A DNA stretch of 64,000 bases from an uncultured bacterium (GTDB lineage Bacteria > Vulcanimicrobiota > Vulcanimicrobiia > Vulcanimicrobiales > Vulcanimicrobiaceae), in contig CAIKPM010000069.1 of assembly GCA_903829325.1 (NCBI GenBank), positions 62,001 through 126,000 on the forward strand, in the 5' to 3' direction. This document shows positions 17,584-26,255 of this stretch, in pieces (within the stretch, counting starts at the first letter, position 1; every line of letters begins with the position of its first letter). Position numbers and translations under genes: made by a program. The notes under the pieces were generated by a model. That model saw only the letters and a program-made list of their open reading frames with translations. It had not been told where the DNA came from and did not search any database.

Positions 17584-19248
17584 TCACATCCCCGTATACA
17601 CGGGACCATCGCCGCCCTGTGGTGGGACCCACGTAATAATCTGATACGGGTCGACAATATCGCACGTTTTGCAATGCACGCAATTTGCGAAATCAATATC
17701 TAACTGGCCACTGATGCGGCCATCGTGCTCAATAAAATTCGGGCGATACACCTGAGCCGGGCAAAAATACTGACACGGATTGCCGTATTCTCGGGTACAT
17801 TTCTGGGCACAAACGGACGTATCAGCAACATGCAAATGCCCTGCCTGCGCTTCATCGTGATGCGTGCCGCTATGAAAAACATCGCTGAGTTTATCGAAAG
17901 TCACGACGCCATCGGGAATCACTCGACGCTGCTTGGCTCGGGGGGCAACCTCGGTGATTTTTTGGAGGCGTTGTTGGGCGGGCGTTATGGGCAAGGCCTC
18001 GACCACGCCAAAACCGCGACCGCCGCTGAACATACCCAAACCCGCATTCATGAGTCCCAGACCTAGACCATGCTCAAAACCTTGATGCACGTTGCGGGCT
18101 TGATACAGCTCGGTGTAAGCCCACGAAGCTCGGAAGGCGTCATCGTATTGCGCTAATTGTTGCGTATCGTAACAATCTGCTTGCAGTGCCGTAAACGCTG
18201 CTTGCGCCGCTAACATACCAGATTTCATCGCCAGATGGATTCCTTTCAGGCGTAAACCATTGAGCATGTTTGCGGCGTCTCCGATCAAAAGAACGCCATC
18301 GGCAGAGAGACGCGGGATACTATACAACCCACCTTCAGGTAACGCTTTTGCGCCATAAGCGAGTAGCTGGGCGTCGCGTAAGAGCGGGCGAATGACCGGA
18401 TGCAACTTGAAGCGATTAAACGCGTCGTGGGCATCGGTGGATGGATCTGGACTATCTAAACCGACAACGAGACCGAGATCAAGAATATTATTGTGTAAAC
18501 CGTAGAGCCATCCACCACCAAAAGTCTCTGTCGGCAGAGGTACCCCTAAGGTATGTACCACTTTGCCAACCGGAAAGCGCCCAGGTGGAAGTTGCCAAAG
18601 TTCCTTGATTCCCAAGGCATAACGCGGCGCCTGCGCGGATGCGCCCAGGCCCAGCCTGGCAATGGCTTGTTTCGTGAGATTACCGCGTACGCCATCGCCC
18701 AAAATGGTAATTTTCGCTTGGATATACGGGCCTAATTCAAAATGTTCACGGGGGTTACCAGCAGCATCGCGTCCCTTGTCGCCGATTTGCACGCCGGTAA
18801 TTCGTTGTTGATCCCAGCATAAGGCGACCGCTGGTGATTCGGGCAAACAATCGACGCCTAGTTCACTGGCGCGTTCTGCCAACCAGGCAACCAAACGCTG
18901 AACCGAGACCAGGTTATGACCGTGATTGTGCATAGGAGGGGGAATCCAGGGGGCCTGAAAGCGGCCGTGCTCGGTTAAATACCAGAGCGCTTCTTCTGCG
19001 ACTGGGGTATCGAGCGGCGGCGGCGGCACTGGCCCAAGTTCAGCTAATAATTCATCCAAGGCCCGCGGATCGAGCACCGCACCGGATAACGAATGGTCAC
19101 CAAAAGCAGCGGCTTTTTCTAAAACAACGATCGAGAGTTCACGATCAGCAGCTTTTGCGAGCGTCGCGAGACGAATCGCTCCAGCCAAACTTGCTGGGCC
19201 TCCACCAACGAAGACAACGTCGACCGCGAGGACCTCGCGCTCATCCAT
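17584..19248 (-). CDS. Electron transfer flavoprotein-ubiquinone oxidoreductase
   Basis: Membrane-associated FAD and [4Fe-4S] enzyme that passes electrons from reduced ETF to the quinone pool. The N-terminal FAD motif is FVGGGPASLAGAIRLA. The next conserved block DHSLSGAVLDPRAL is typical of ETF-QO. The C-terminal cluster domain carries cysteines in CAQKCTREYG, CQYFCPAQVY and CVHCKTCDIVDP, ending with the usual W-x-PPQGGDGP. 554 aa is the family length. No etfAB is in the window. It overlaps the upstream M14-like gene by 8 bases, so it is part of the same operon as the thiazole genes. Confidence 0.93.
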   Translation of the reverse strand: MDEREVLAVDVVFVGGGPASLAGAIRLATLAKAADRELSIVVLEKAAAFGDHSLSGAVLDPRALDELLAELGPVPPPPLDTPVAEEALWYLTEHGRFQAPWIPPPMHNHGHNLVSVQRLVAWLAERASELGVDCLPESPAVALCWDQQRITGVQIGDKGRDAAGNPREHFELGPYIQAKITILGDGVRGNLTKQAIARLGLGASAQAPRYALGIKELWQLPPGRFPVGKVVHTLGVPLPTETFGGGWLYGLHNNILDLGLVVGLDSPDPSTDAHDAFNRFKLHPVIRPLLRDAQLLAYGAKALPEGGLYSIPRLSADGVLLIGDAANMLNGLRLKGIHLAMKSGMLAAQAAFTALQADCYDTQQLAQYDDAFRASWAYTELYQARNVHQGFEHGLGLGLMNAGLGMFSGGRGFGVVEALPITPAQQRLQKITEVAPRAKQRRVIPDGVVTFDKLSDVFHSGTHHDEAQAGHLHVADTSVCAQKCTREYGNPCQYFCPAQVYRPNFIEHDGRISGQLDIDFANCVHCKTCDIVDPYQIITWVPPQGGDGPVYTGM

Positions 19249-20056
19249 GCTCGGCGAGACCCTCGACGCGGGCGATTTGCGCGAGCGCAGCTACTACGGC
19301 AATGCGGTGCATTGCTAAGCGCTCATCCCAAGTTGCACAAAGCGGCGTCTCAAATGTCAATGAACGCCGAGCGGTGTGCTGCAATAAATACATGGTCATG
19401 GGCAAGCCTGCGGAGAAATAACGTGACTCGCGCTCATAATCGGGCTTGACCCAGCCAGCCTCAAACGTGCACAACGCGGCGATTTCGTCGGGAGGGTACC
19501 CCAGATCGAAACTGGCTTCTAGAGCTTGCAGAGCAAAACCAGCTTCGAGCACTTCATCCAGAATCCGGCGTCCGTACGGCGTTTGCGCGCGAACACACGG
19601 TTCGTAGAGATAAAAGCCTTCGCTTTCAAAATCTTCGTGTAAATCAATCGCCAGCAGATAGTGTTGCCCACGCGTGGTCGCAACGATAGCTTGCGCTTCT
19701 GGTGTTAGCCCGATCTCGGTATAACTTCGGTTGATATCAAATCCATCACAGTTGTGTCGGGTCCCCAGCTCATAGCCGCTCGGATTGGTGCAGACCCACA
19801 AGCAATAGCCGTATTGTGGATCAAGCAATCCATCTCGCACGATGCTATACAACGACCACGGAGCAACGGGTTCGTCGCCGTGAACGCCAGCCGCAATCAA
19901 CACTTTTTGTTGGGCTTGAGGGTTGACTTCCGCGTACACCAACAGACGCGATGGATCACCAACCGAGATCTCGTGCAGCTTCACCAAACCTTGTTGCGCT
20001 AAGGCGCGCCACGCAGCCAGTAACGGCGCGAGCCCCGGTTCTCGGACAGTACTCAT
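19241..20056 (-). CDS. M14-family (succinylglutamate desuccinylase/aspartoacylase-like) zinc hydrolase
   Basis: Predicted cytosolic metallohydrolase. Zinc-ligand motifs are visible: AGVHGDEP (His and Glu) and later AIDLHED (His), with NPSGYELGTRHN and the DINRSY block between them, as in M14 carboxypeptidase-like peptidases. The start ATG at 20056 overlaps the stop of the oxidoreductase gene as ATGA, which supports it over the longer frame from 20068. The substrate is unknown; amide or acyl-amino-acid cleavage is likely from the family. The M20 hydrolase in the same operon suggests linked catabolism of acylated or peptide substrates. Confidence 0.8.
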   Translation of the reverse strand: MSTVREPGLAPLLAAWRALAQQGLVKLHEISVGDPSRLLVYAEVNPQAQQKVLIAAGVHGDEPVAPWSLYSIVRDGLLDPQYGYCLWVCTNPSGYELGTRHNCDGFDINRSYTEIGLTPEAQAIVATTRGQHYLLAIDLHEDFESEGFYLYEPCVRAQTPYGRRILDEVLEAGFALQALEASFDLGYPPDEIAALCTFEAGWVKPDYERESRYFSAGLPMTMYLLQHTARRSLTFETPLCATWDERLAMHRIAVVAALAQIARVEGLAEHG

Positions 20057-21282
20057 ACGGCTTTCCAATCGAGCAGCGCTTCACGCTCATTGGCCGCAAA
20101 CGTTGCGCGAGCTTTGATCGCATCGAGATAGCGACGCTTACCTGCGCGATTCGTTTTGCCGATAAAGACCCCGCCAGCCAGGCGATCACCATCGAAAAAG
20201 AGTGCTCGGTAGTGACCTTCGTTGCGATCCAGTCGACGAACCATGTGTAAATCTGGGCGCAATTCAGGAGAAAGTCCAAATTGCGTAATCGCCTGGTCGC
20301 TGAAAATCTTACTCGAATATTCCGGAATATCATGGTAGCGTTGGTCGCCACCAGCCATATTGATGGCAACAACTTTGCCGTGCGCGCCAGCATTATTCCA
20401 GGTTCCCATGCGATAATGCATCTGTGCGATGGGATCAAAAAATTCTGCAGCATCACCTGCGGCAAAAATCCCGGGAATCGACGTTTCGAGGCGGTCGTCG
20501 CAAACAAAGCCGGTTGCGGTCGCAATGGTGGTGCCGATCGCTAAATCAAGGTGAATCTGAATACCCAAACCTAAGCCGACGAGATCGGTCGGCAGACGCA
20601 AGCCGCGCTGGGTCTGCACCGCTTGCACTTGGTTGTTAACCGTTTCAAAGCTGGCGACTTCATCGCCGTAATGCAGATGCACTCCATCGGCGCGCGCTGC
20701 GGCGTCGAGCAAAGAACCTGCATCTTCATCCAATAAACGGCGCAGAAACCGTGGCCCTCGAATTAGCCAATGGGTTTCTAGCCCACGCGCAACAAAGGCT
20801 TCAGCTAACTCGTACGCGATAAACGAACCACCCACAGCAACCGCACAACGCGCAGTTTCGAGGCGTTCGGACAGGAGTTGCGTGTCGTCGAAAGACTGAA
20901 AATGAAAGATGTTTTGCGCACCGGCAGCACCGGGCAATTGACTCGGCTGCGGCGCGCCGCCAGTTGCGAGCAACAAAGCATCATAAGCGTACGAACGCCC
21001 GTGCACAAGTATGCACTTTTCTTCGGGAATAATGCGTTCGACGCGGGTTCCTAGGTGTAATTCAATCGCGTATTTTTCGTGCCATGCGAGATCACGCATC
21101 ATGACCTTCGAAGCGGCAATTTGCTTGCGTAGTAAGGGCGGCAAAGCAATGCGATTATAGAGTGGATACGCTTCATCACCAAACAGATGAATGCTTGAGC
21201 TTGGATCTAACTTGCGCAGATGTTCTGCCGCGGTTGTTCCGGCAAAACCATTGCCAATAATAATATAGCGCCGACTACTCAT
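20053..21282 (-). CDS. FAD/NAD(P)-dependent pyridine nucleotide-disulfide type oxidoreductase
   Basis: Two-dinucleotide-fold flavoprotein of 409 aa. The FAD motif IIIGNGFAGTTAAEHLR is at the N-terminus, the NAD(P) fold starts at AVAVGGSFIAYELAEAF, and the FAD-closing motif is GIFAAGDAAEFFD. The layout resembles rubredoxin reductases and the NirB N-terminal module (LYNRIALPPLL). The electron acceptor is not encoded nearby except ETF-QO, two genes downstream. It overlaps the M20 gene by 8 bases and the M14 gene by ATGA. The exact reaction is unknown. Confidence 0.82.
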   Translation of the reverse strand: MSSRRYIIIGNGFAGTTAAEHLRKLDPSSSIHLFGDEAYPLYNRIALPPLLRKQIAASKVMMRDLAWHEKYAIELHLGTRVERIIPEEKCILVHGRSYAYDALLLATGGAPQPSQLPGAAGAQNIFHFQSFDDTQLLSERLETARCAVAVGGSFIAYELAEAFVARGLETHWLIRGPRFLRRLLDEDAGSLLDAAARADGVHLHYGDEVASFETVNNQVQAVQTQRGLRLPTDLVGLGLGIQIHLDLAIGTTIATATGFVCDDRLETSIPGIFAAGDAAEFFDPIAQMHYRMGTWNNAGAHGKVVAINMAGGDQRYHDIPEYSSKIFSDQAITQFGLSPELRPDLHMVRRLDRNEGHYRALFFDGDRLAGGVFIGKTNRAGKRRYLDAIKARATFAANEREALLDWKAV

Positions 21283-22438
21283 GCCCTAAACCTAAACCGA
21301 CCATCATTTGATAGCCAACAGCCAAGGCTCGTTCATCGATGTCAAAACGTGCATTATGATGTGGATAGCTCGTACGCTCATCGCCACGCGACCCAACCAA
21401 AAAGTAGGCGCCTGGGCGCAACTCTTGCATGAAGGCCATATCTTCTGCCCACATCGTTATATCGTGCTCCACCACGTTCTCCACTCCCAACAAACGCTGT
21501 GCAGTTGCCCGCACAATCGCGTTCGTTTTGGGATCATTCACCGTTGGCGGATATTGCCAGTGGTACTCAAGTTCGTACTCAACACGGTACGCTGCGCATA
21601 AGCCTTGCACAATACGCTCTAAGCGTCCCGGCATGCTTTTGCGAATCTCGCTATCAAAACAGCGAATCGTGCCTTCGAGTACGGCCTCATCGGGAATAAC
21701 GTTAAAGGTGGTTCCGCTGGTAAAACGTCCCACCGTCACCACGACCGGATCGCGCGGAGCGATTTCACGACTCACGATACTTTGCAGCGAGGACACGATC
21801 TGCGCACCAGCGGTAATGGGGTCGACCGAGCAATGTGGCATCGCACCATGGCCGCCCTTGCCTCGCAAGGTTAGGCGAAATTCATCCGCAGAGGCAAAAA
21901 AAGCGCCATCACGCACCCCCACTTTTCCAACGTCTAGCCCGCTATACACGTGCAGTGCGAAAGTCCGGTCGACATGCGGATTTTCCAAGGCACCGGCCTC
22001 GATCATGAGGCGATTGCCGGCTGGTCCTTCTTCTGCTGGTTGGAAACAAAATACCAAGGTGCCAGCAACCTCTGCTCGGCGCGCAACGAGGGTCCGCGCA
22101 GCCGATAGTAAGATGCTTACATGAGCATCATGACCGCACGCATGCATCACCCCAGACCGAGTACTCGTATACTCAGCTCCCGTCAATTCTTGGACCGGCA
22201 AACCATCGATATCCGCCCGCAACAAAGTGACAGGCCCAGGTCGCCCTCCAACTAAGGTCGCGAGAGTTCCCGTTCCGGCGACCTTCGAGCGAATCTCATC
22301 GAATGGTAATTCTGCCAATCGAGCTTCGATGAAAGCATTCGTATCGAATTCAAAGAGTGATAGCTCCGGATGCGCATGGAAATGACGCCGTAACCGCACA
22401 AGCTCGTCCAGGGGCACGGTCGGATCAGCAGTGTTCAT
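21275..22438 (-). CDS. M20-family metal-dependent amidohydrolase
   Basis: 387-aa zinc or manganese peptidase/amidohydrolase of the N-acyl-amino-acid and indole-acetyl-amino-acid hydrolase group. Metal-binding features are HACGHDAH, the catalytic EEGPAG segment and TMWAEDMAFM near the C-terminus; the central dimerisation domain starts near GKGGHGAMPH. It probably removes acyl groups from amino acids or small peptides. It is the first gene of the tight eight-gene run ending at thiG. No ribosome-binding site is evident; a 7-bp hairpin (22447-22463) lies just upstream of the ATG. Confidence 0.88.
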   Translation of the reverse strand: MNTADPTVPLDELVRLRRHFHAHPELSLFEFDTNAFIEARLAELPFDEIRSKVAGTGTLATLVGGRPGPVTLLRADIDGLPVQELTGAEYTSTRSGVMHACGHDAHVSILLSAARTLVARRAEVAGTLVFCFQPAEEGPAGNRLMIEAGALENPHVDRTFALHVYSGLDVGKVGVRDGAFFASADEFRLTLRGKGGHGAMPHCSVDPITAGAQIVSSLQSIVSREIAPRDPVVVTVGRFTSGTTFNVIPDEAVLEGTIRCFDSEIRKSMPGRLERIVQGLCAAYRVEYELEYHWQYPPTVNDPKTNAIVRATAQRLLGVENVVEHDITMWAEDMAFMQELRPGAYFLVGSRGDERTSYPHHNARFDIDERALAVGYQMMVGLGLGHE

Positions 22439-22475
22439 ACGTTGGTGTTTCGGAGACCGAAACCGAAGCTACCTT

Positions 22476-22787
22476 TTATTTCCCGCGCAATGAACTCGCG
22501 GAATCATGGCGCATCGGATAGCATTTTTCCATCGTAAACACCGGTGCATTGGGGTTCAACGCATTCTTTTCTTCCACAAAACCTAACGCTGGCGAGAATT
22601 CCTTACTCGAGGGCAGTCGCTCCGAGCGTGGGCTTATGCGAGTCTGGGTGGATGAAACATCTGTCGTATCAGCCCAGCCAGCTCCCAATATGTCTGCCGT
22701 CGGAAAGGTTAGCGGAGTAAACGATGGTGCATGAGGATTCATCCCCGATTGGTAGAGACGGGGAGTCAGTGGTGGGAACGGATTCAT
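22476..22787 (-). CDS. Possible small Pro/Ser-rich protein, 103 aa
   Basis: Uncertain gene in the gap between sdhB and the M20 gene. The predicted product is rich in Pro, Ser, Thr and Asn and carries spaced, related short motifs (MNPFPPLTP, MNPHAPSFTPLTF, LNPNAPVFT), which suggest real coding by internal duplication. There is no signal peptide, no membrane segment and no clear ribosome-binding site. The stop of sdhB is 9 bases upstream. If it is not translated, the stretch 22439-22796 is a non-coding spacer. Confidence 0.4.
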   Translation of the reverse strand: MNPFPPLTPRLYQSGMNPHAPSFTPLTFPTADILGAGWADTTDVSSTQTRISPRSERLPSSKEFSPALGFVEEKNALNPNAPVFTMEKCYPMRHDSASSLRGK

Positions 22788-22796
22788 GCTACGTCG

Positions 22797-23621
22797 TTAT
22801 TTTTTCTTCTGAATCTTGCGAATAAATTTCTTGACCGGATCGTGAAATTCGTCAACGACGCGCTCTTTTTCGGGGATGATCGCATTGTGCGTAATCGCGA
22901 TGTGTTCCGGACAAACTTCGCTGCAGCAATAGGTGATATTGCACAAGCCAAGACCGTGCTCGTCAGCGAGTTGCTCGAGTCGTTCGGCTCCATCCATCGG
23001 ATGGAAATCAAGCCCCGCGGTACGCACAAAATAGCGCGGTCCGGCAAACTGGGGCTTTTCTTCGGTTTGATACCGAAGTACGTGGCAAACATCTTGGCAC
23101 AAGAAGCACTCGATGCATTTACGCATTTCTTGGGCGCGATCGGCGTCGTGTTGGAACCACTTCCATTCACGGTCCTGACGCGGAGTAAACGGCTTGATCG
23201 TGGCGTTGATACGATAGTTCCAAGAAACATCGGTCACCAGATCTTTGATGCGCTTGAATGTCTGCAAGGGTTGAATCAGAATCGGCTCGGCTAGATTAAA
23301 ATCTTCGACCCGCGTCTTGCACATGAGTCGCGGTTTGCCATTAATTTCGGCAGAACACGAACCACATTTTGCAGCTTTGCAATTCCAACGTGCGGCTAAA
23401 TCATTGGCTTGATGGGCTTGAACCCAGAGCACTGTATCGAGCACCACCATGCCCTTAGCAAGCGGCACGGTGAATTCTTCCCAGCGACCTTCAATTTCGC
23501 CCGCTTCACCACGATTAATGCGGACCTGAATATGCTGATTGGTTGCAGAGTCAACCGAGACAATCTGGTCAGCGGTAGCACCGCCACCGTGTACCTGAGT
23601 CGAAGTCACTGTCTCACTCAT
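22797..23621 (-). CDS. sdhB: Succinate dehydrogenase iron-sulfur subunit
   Basis: Carries electrons from the SdhA flavin to the membrane quinone site. The [2Fe-2S] ligands are in NCKAAKCGSCSAEING, and the two C-terminal clusters are in CIECFLCQDVCHV and CNITYCCSEVCPEH. At 274 aa it is longer at the N-terminus (about 25 residues rich in Thr, Gly and Ser) than enterobacterial SdhB. The start overlaps the sdhA stop as ATGA. The C-terminus is unusually lysine-rich (IRKIQKKK). Confidence 0.95.
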   Translation of the reverse strand: MSETVTSTQVHGGGATADQIVSVDSATNQHIQVRINRGEAGEIEGRWEEFTVPLAKGMVVLDTVLWVQAHQANDLAARWNCKAAKCGSCSAEINGKPRLMCKTRVEDFNLAEPILIQPLQTFKRIKDLVTDVSWNYRINATIKPFTPRQDREWKWFQHDADRAQEMRKCIECFLCQDVCHVLRYQTEEKPQFAGPRYFVRTAGLDFHPMDGAERLEQLADEHGLGLCNITYCCSEVCPEHIAITHNAIIPEKERVVDEFHDPVKKFIRKIQKKK

Positions 23622-25357
23622 GCTGCTGCCGCCACTTCAGGCTTGTTGTATGTTAAATCGTGCAATTCTTGTGGCATAGGCGGTTGTTCAACAAAAGCAA
23701 CCGTCACGTTCTGACCATCGTATCGCGCGACCATATTGCCCTTCTGCAAATTCGCATCATAATTGGGGAAATCAACCCGACTATGAGCACCCCGACTCTC
23801 GGTGCGCAAATGTGCACTCTGAGCGATCGTTTCCGCGATCAAGGCCATGTTTTTGACATCAAGCGCAGTATGCCAAACGGGATTGTACATAACCGAACCG
23901 GTCGCACGGACATTCGCAGCACGCTCCTGTAAATCACGAATCTGATTTAAGGCGTTCTTGAGTTTTTCTTCGACGCGATAGACTCCGACTTCACTCATCA
24001 TCATGTTCTGCATTTCTTCTTGCAGCGCGAACGGATTCTCCCCAGTCGCTTCAAAAGGAGCTTGCGCTTCGTGTTCGGCGAGGGCAATTTCTTCCGCAGA
24101 TGGCGTGATATGCTCAGCGCCCAGGGCGTATTGAGCTGCATACCGTCCGGCCCGTGCGCCGAAAACGAGCAGATCGGAGAGCGAATTTCCGCCTAAGCGA
24201 TTTGCCCCGTGCAATCCAGCCGCACTTTCGCCCGCAGCAAAGAGACCGGGCACATTGGTCGCAGTCGAATCGCCATCGACGCGAATCCCGCCCATGTGAT
24301 AATGGGTCGTGGGATACACTTCCATCGGCTCTTTGGTGATATCAACTTTTGCAAAGGCCAAAAACTGCTCGTGCATCGAGGGCAACTTGCGCTTCACAAA
24401 ATCGGCCGGAAGATGAGCGATCGAGAGATACGCACCACCATGCGGCGAACCGCGTCCTTCTTTGACTTCGGTATAAATCGCCCGAGCAACGACATCGCGC
24501 GTTGAGAGCTCCATGCGCTCTTTATCGTAGCGTTCCATGAAACGTTCACCGAGGCTATTGGTGAGGTGACCACCTTCGCCACGCACCGATTCGGTGACGA
24601 GAATGCCGCGCACCGAATGCGGCCACACCATACCAGTGGGATGGAATTGGATAAATTCCATATCCATAAGTTCGGCGCCGGCGCGGAATGCCAACGCTTG
24701 ACCGTCGGCAGTGCCTTCCCATGAATTTGAAGTGACTGAATAAATCCGTCCCGAACCACCCGCAGCAATCACGACCGCCGGCGCTTTGAAAACGATGAAA
24801 CGTCCGGTTTCCCGAACATACCCTGCTGCACCACAGATTTTTCCGTCGTGCTTGAGCAATTTGGTGATGGTCGTTTCCATAAAGACTTGGATGCGTTCAG
24901 CAACCGCTTTGTCTTGTAAGGTCCGAATTAATTCGAGACCCGTTCGGTCACCGACATGCACCAAGCGCTTGTAGGTATGCCCACCGAAGAGGCGCTGCAT
25001 CACGCCGCCTTTTTCGGTACGGTCAAACAACGCACCCCATAGCTCAAGGTTGCGAATTTCCTCGGGGGATTCTTGTGCGTGCAACTGCGCCATGCGCCAG
25101 TTATTGACGAATTTTCCGCCCTGCATCGTGTCGTGGAAATGCACTTTCCAATTATCGCGCGGGTCAACACTGCCAACAGCTGCGGCGATACCGCCCTCGG
25201 CGACGATCGTGTGAGCTTTGCCGAGTAGCGATTTGCAGATCACCGCGACGCGAGCACCTTGAGCTGCGGCTTCAATCGCCGCACGTAATCCAGCACCACC
25301 GGCACCGATAATCAGAACGTCGGCTTCATGTATTTGCGAGGTCGTTGTCGTTGTCAT
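23618..25357 (-). CDS. sdhA: Succinate dehydrogenase flavoprotein subunit
   Basis: Oxidises succinate to fumarate with covalently bound FAD. The FAD Rossmann motif is LIIGAGGAGLRAAIEAA, the likely histidine for the covalent FAD bond is in KAHTIVAEGGIAAAVG, and the active-site block HPTGMVWPHSVRG is present together with the C-terminal SSDL-type capping region (GNSLSDLLVFGARAG). At 579 aa it has a typical length. It lies 6 bases after the anchor-subunit gene and overlaps sdhB, giving the order anchor-A-B seen in actinobacterial-type complexes. Confidence 0.96.
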   Translation of the reverse strand: MTTTTTSQIHEADVLIIGAGGAGLRAAIEAAAQGARVAVICKSLLGKAHTIVAEGGIAAAVGSVDPRDNWKVHFHDTMQGGKFVNNWRMAQLHAQESPEEIRNLELWGALFDRTEKGGVMQRLFGGHTYKRLVHVGDRTGLELIRTLQDKAVAERIQVFMETTITKLLKHDGKICGAAGYVRETGRFIVFKAPAVVIAAGGSGRIYSVTSNSWEGTADGQALAFRAGAELMDMEFIQFHPTGMVWPHSVRGILVTESVRGEGGHLTNSLGERFMERYDKERMELSTRDVVARAIYTEVKEGRGSPHGGAYLSIAHLPADFVKRKLPSMHEQFLAFAKVDITKEPMEVYPTTHYHMGGIRVDGDSTATNVPGLFAAGESAAGLHGANRLGGNSLSDLLVFGARAGRYAAQYALGAEHITPSAEEIALAEHEAQAPFEATGENPFALQEEMQNMMMSEVGVYRVEEKLKNALNQIRDLQERAANVRATGSVMYNPVWHTALDVKNMALIAETIAQSAHLRTESRGAHSRVDFPNYDANLQKGNMVARYDGQNVTVAFVEQPPMPQELHDLTYNKPEVAAAA

Positions 25358-25363
25358 ATTCGT

Positions 25364-26125
25364 TTATACAATCCGTATATCATGAAGCACACCCATCGCA
25401 CAGAGACGGATGTAGAGATCGGTCAAGCCGACACTAAAGAGGCTGAACCAGGCCCAGAGTTTGTGGCGCTGGGTTAATTTGGAAACAAACGACCACATGC
25501 CGTAACGAGCGTTGCCACCCGGAGCGCAGGAAAAGCAGCGTGCGTTTCCCCCGACGAGACTGCGCAAAGCGTGACAACCAAGGGTAAAGAACGAGAGCAG
25601 TGCCACATTGATCAGCATCACGAGTGTCCCGACCCCGATGCCAAAATGCCCGTCAAAATCGAAGGCTTTCACAACATCAATCCAGAGCCAAACGAGCACT
25701 ATCAATGAAAGATACAAAAACCAACGATGCAAAATTGGCAACCAGCGTGCAATCGTGCCCGTTTCACCGGTGTAGTCGCGTTTGGGCTCGCTCACCGCAC
25801 ACGCTGAGGGGCTCGCGAAAAGTGAGCGCCAGTACGCGCGACGGTAGTAGTAGCATGACGCACGAAAACCACCGGGAATCCAGAGCACAAAAAAAGCGGT
25901 CGACCAATTCGCCGGCCACCAATCAGGCCGAATATACGGCGAGAAAAACGGCGAAAGGTAGGGGCCGTAGGAATAGTTCGAGACCTGAAACGCGGCCCAA
26001 GTCGAGTAAGCGACAAATGTCGCAAAACCAAGAACCACTAGCAGTGGTTCTAACCACCACGCATCACGACGCTCAGTTTTGCCGAAGCCAGGTGCTCCAA
26101 CATGAGCAGTCAACGTTTGTTTCAC
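25364..26125 (-). CDS. sdhC: Succinate dehydrogenase membrane anchor subunit, single-gene actinobacterial-like type
   Basis: 253-aa integral membrane protein upstream of sdhA and sdhB, with about five hydrophobic segments (near 27-48, 76-95, 130-152, 164-183 and 224-245). It does not resemble the short SdhC/SdhD pair of proteobacteria but looks like the single anchor of actinobacterial Sdh1. It has a Cys-His plus Cys-x-x-Cys arrangement: C184-H185 and C197/C200. A structurally described mycobacterial Sdh1 anchor holds a Rieske-type cluster, so these residues could be its ligands; that is inference. The GTG start at 26125 has an AGGAAG ribosome-binding site a few bases upstream. dapD lies 130 bases upstream on the same strand. 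Confidence 0.82.
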   Translation of the reverse strand: MKQTLTAHVGAPGFGKTERRDAWWLEPLLVVLGFATFVAYSTWAAFQVSNYSYGPYLSPFFSPYIRPDWWPANWSTAFFVLWIPGGFRASCYYYRRAYWRSLFASPSACAVSEPKRDYTGETGTIARWLPILHRWFLYLSLIVLVWLWIDVVKAFDFDGHFGIGVGTLVMLINVALLSFFTLGCHALRSLVGGNARCFSCAPGGNARYGMWSFVSKLTQRHKLWAWFSLFSVGLTDLYIRLCAMGVLHDIRIV

Positions 26126-26255
26126 AAACTTCCTCGTCAGGAGAATAGGGCAGAACGCGCCGCACTATTCATGCTACGCGCGAAGAATCTTCTCACGAAT
26201 AAGCAATTTCTTAGACGATTATTGTCGCAATGTTGCTCAGAAAATCAATCAGCGG

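Noticed and set aside
15062..22438. TPP riboswitch for the thi genes
   Set aside because: I looked for the conserved CTGAGA and ACCTGA-type elements ahead of this gene run and did not see them.
22447..22463. 7-bp hairpin GTTTCGG/CCGAAAC just upstream of the M20 gene
   Set aside because: Too short and without a U-run; probably chance, although it lies where a ribosome-binding site should be.
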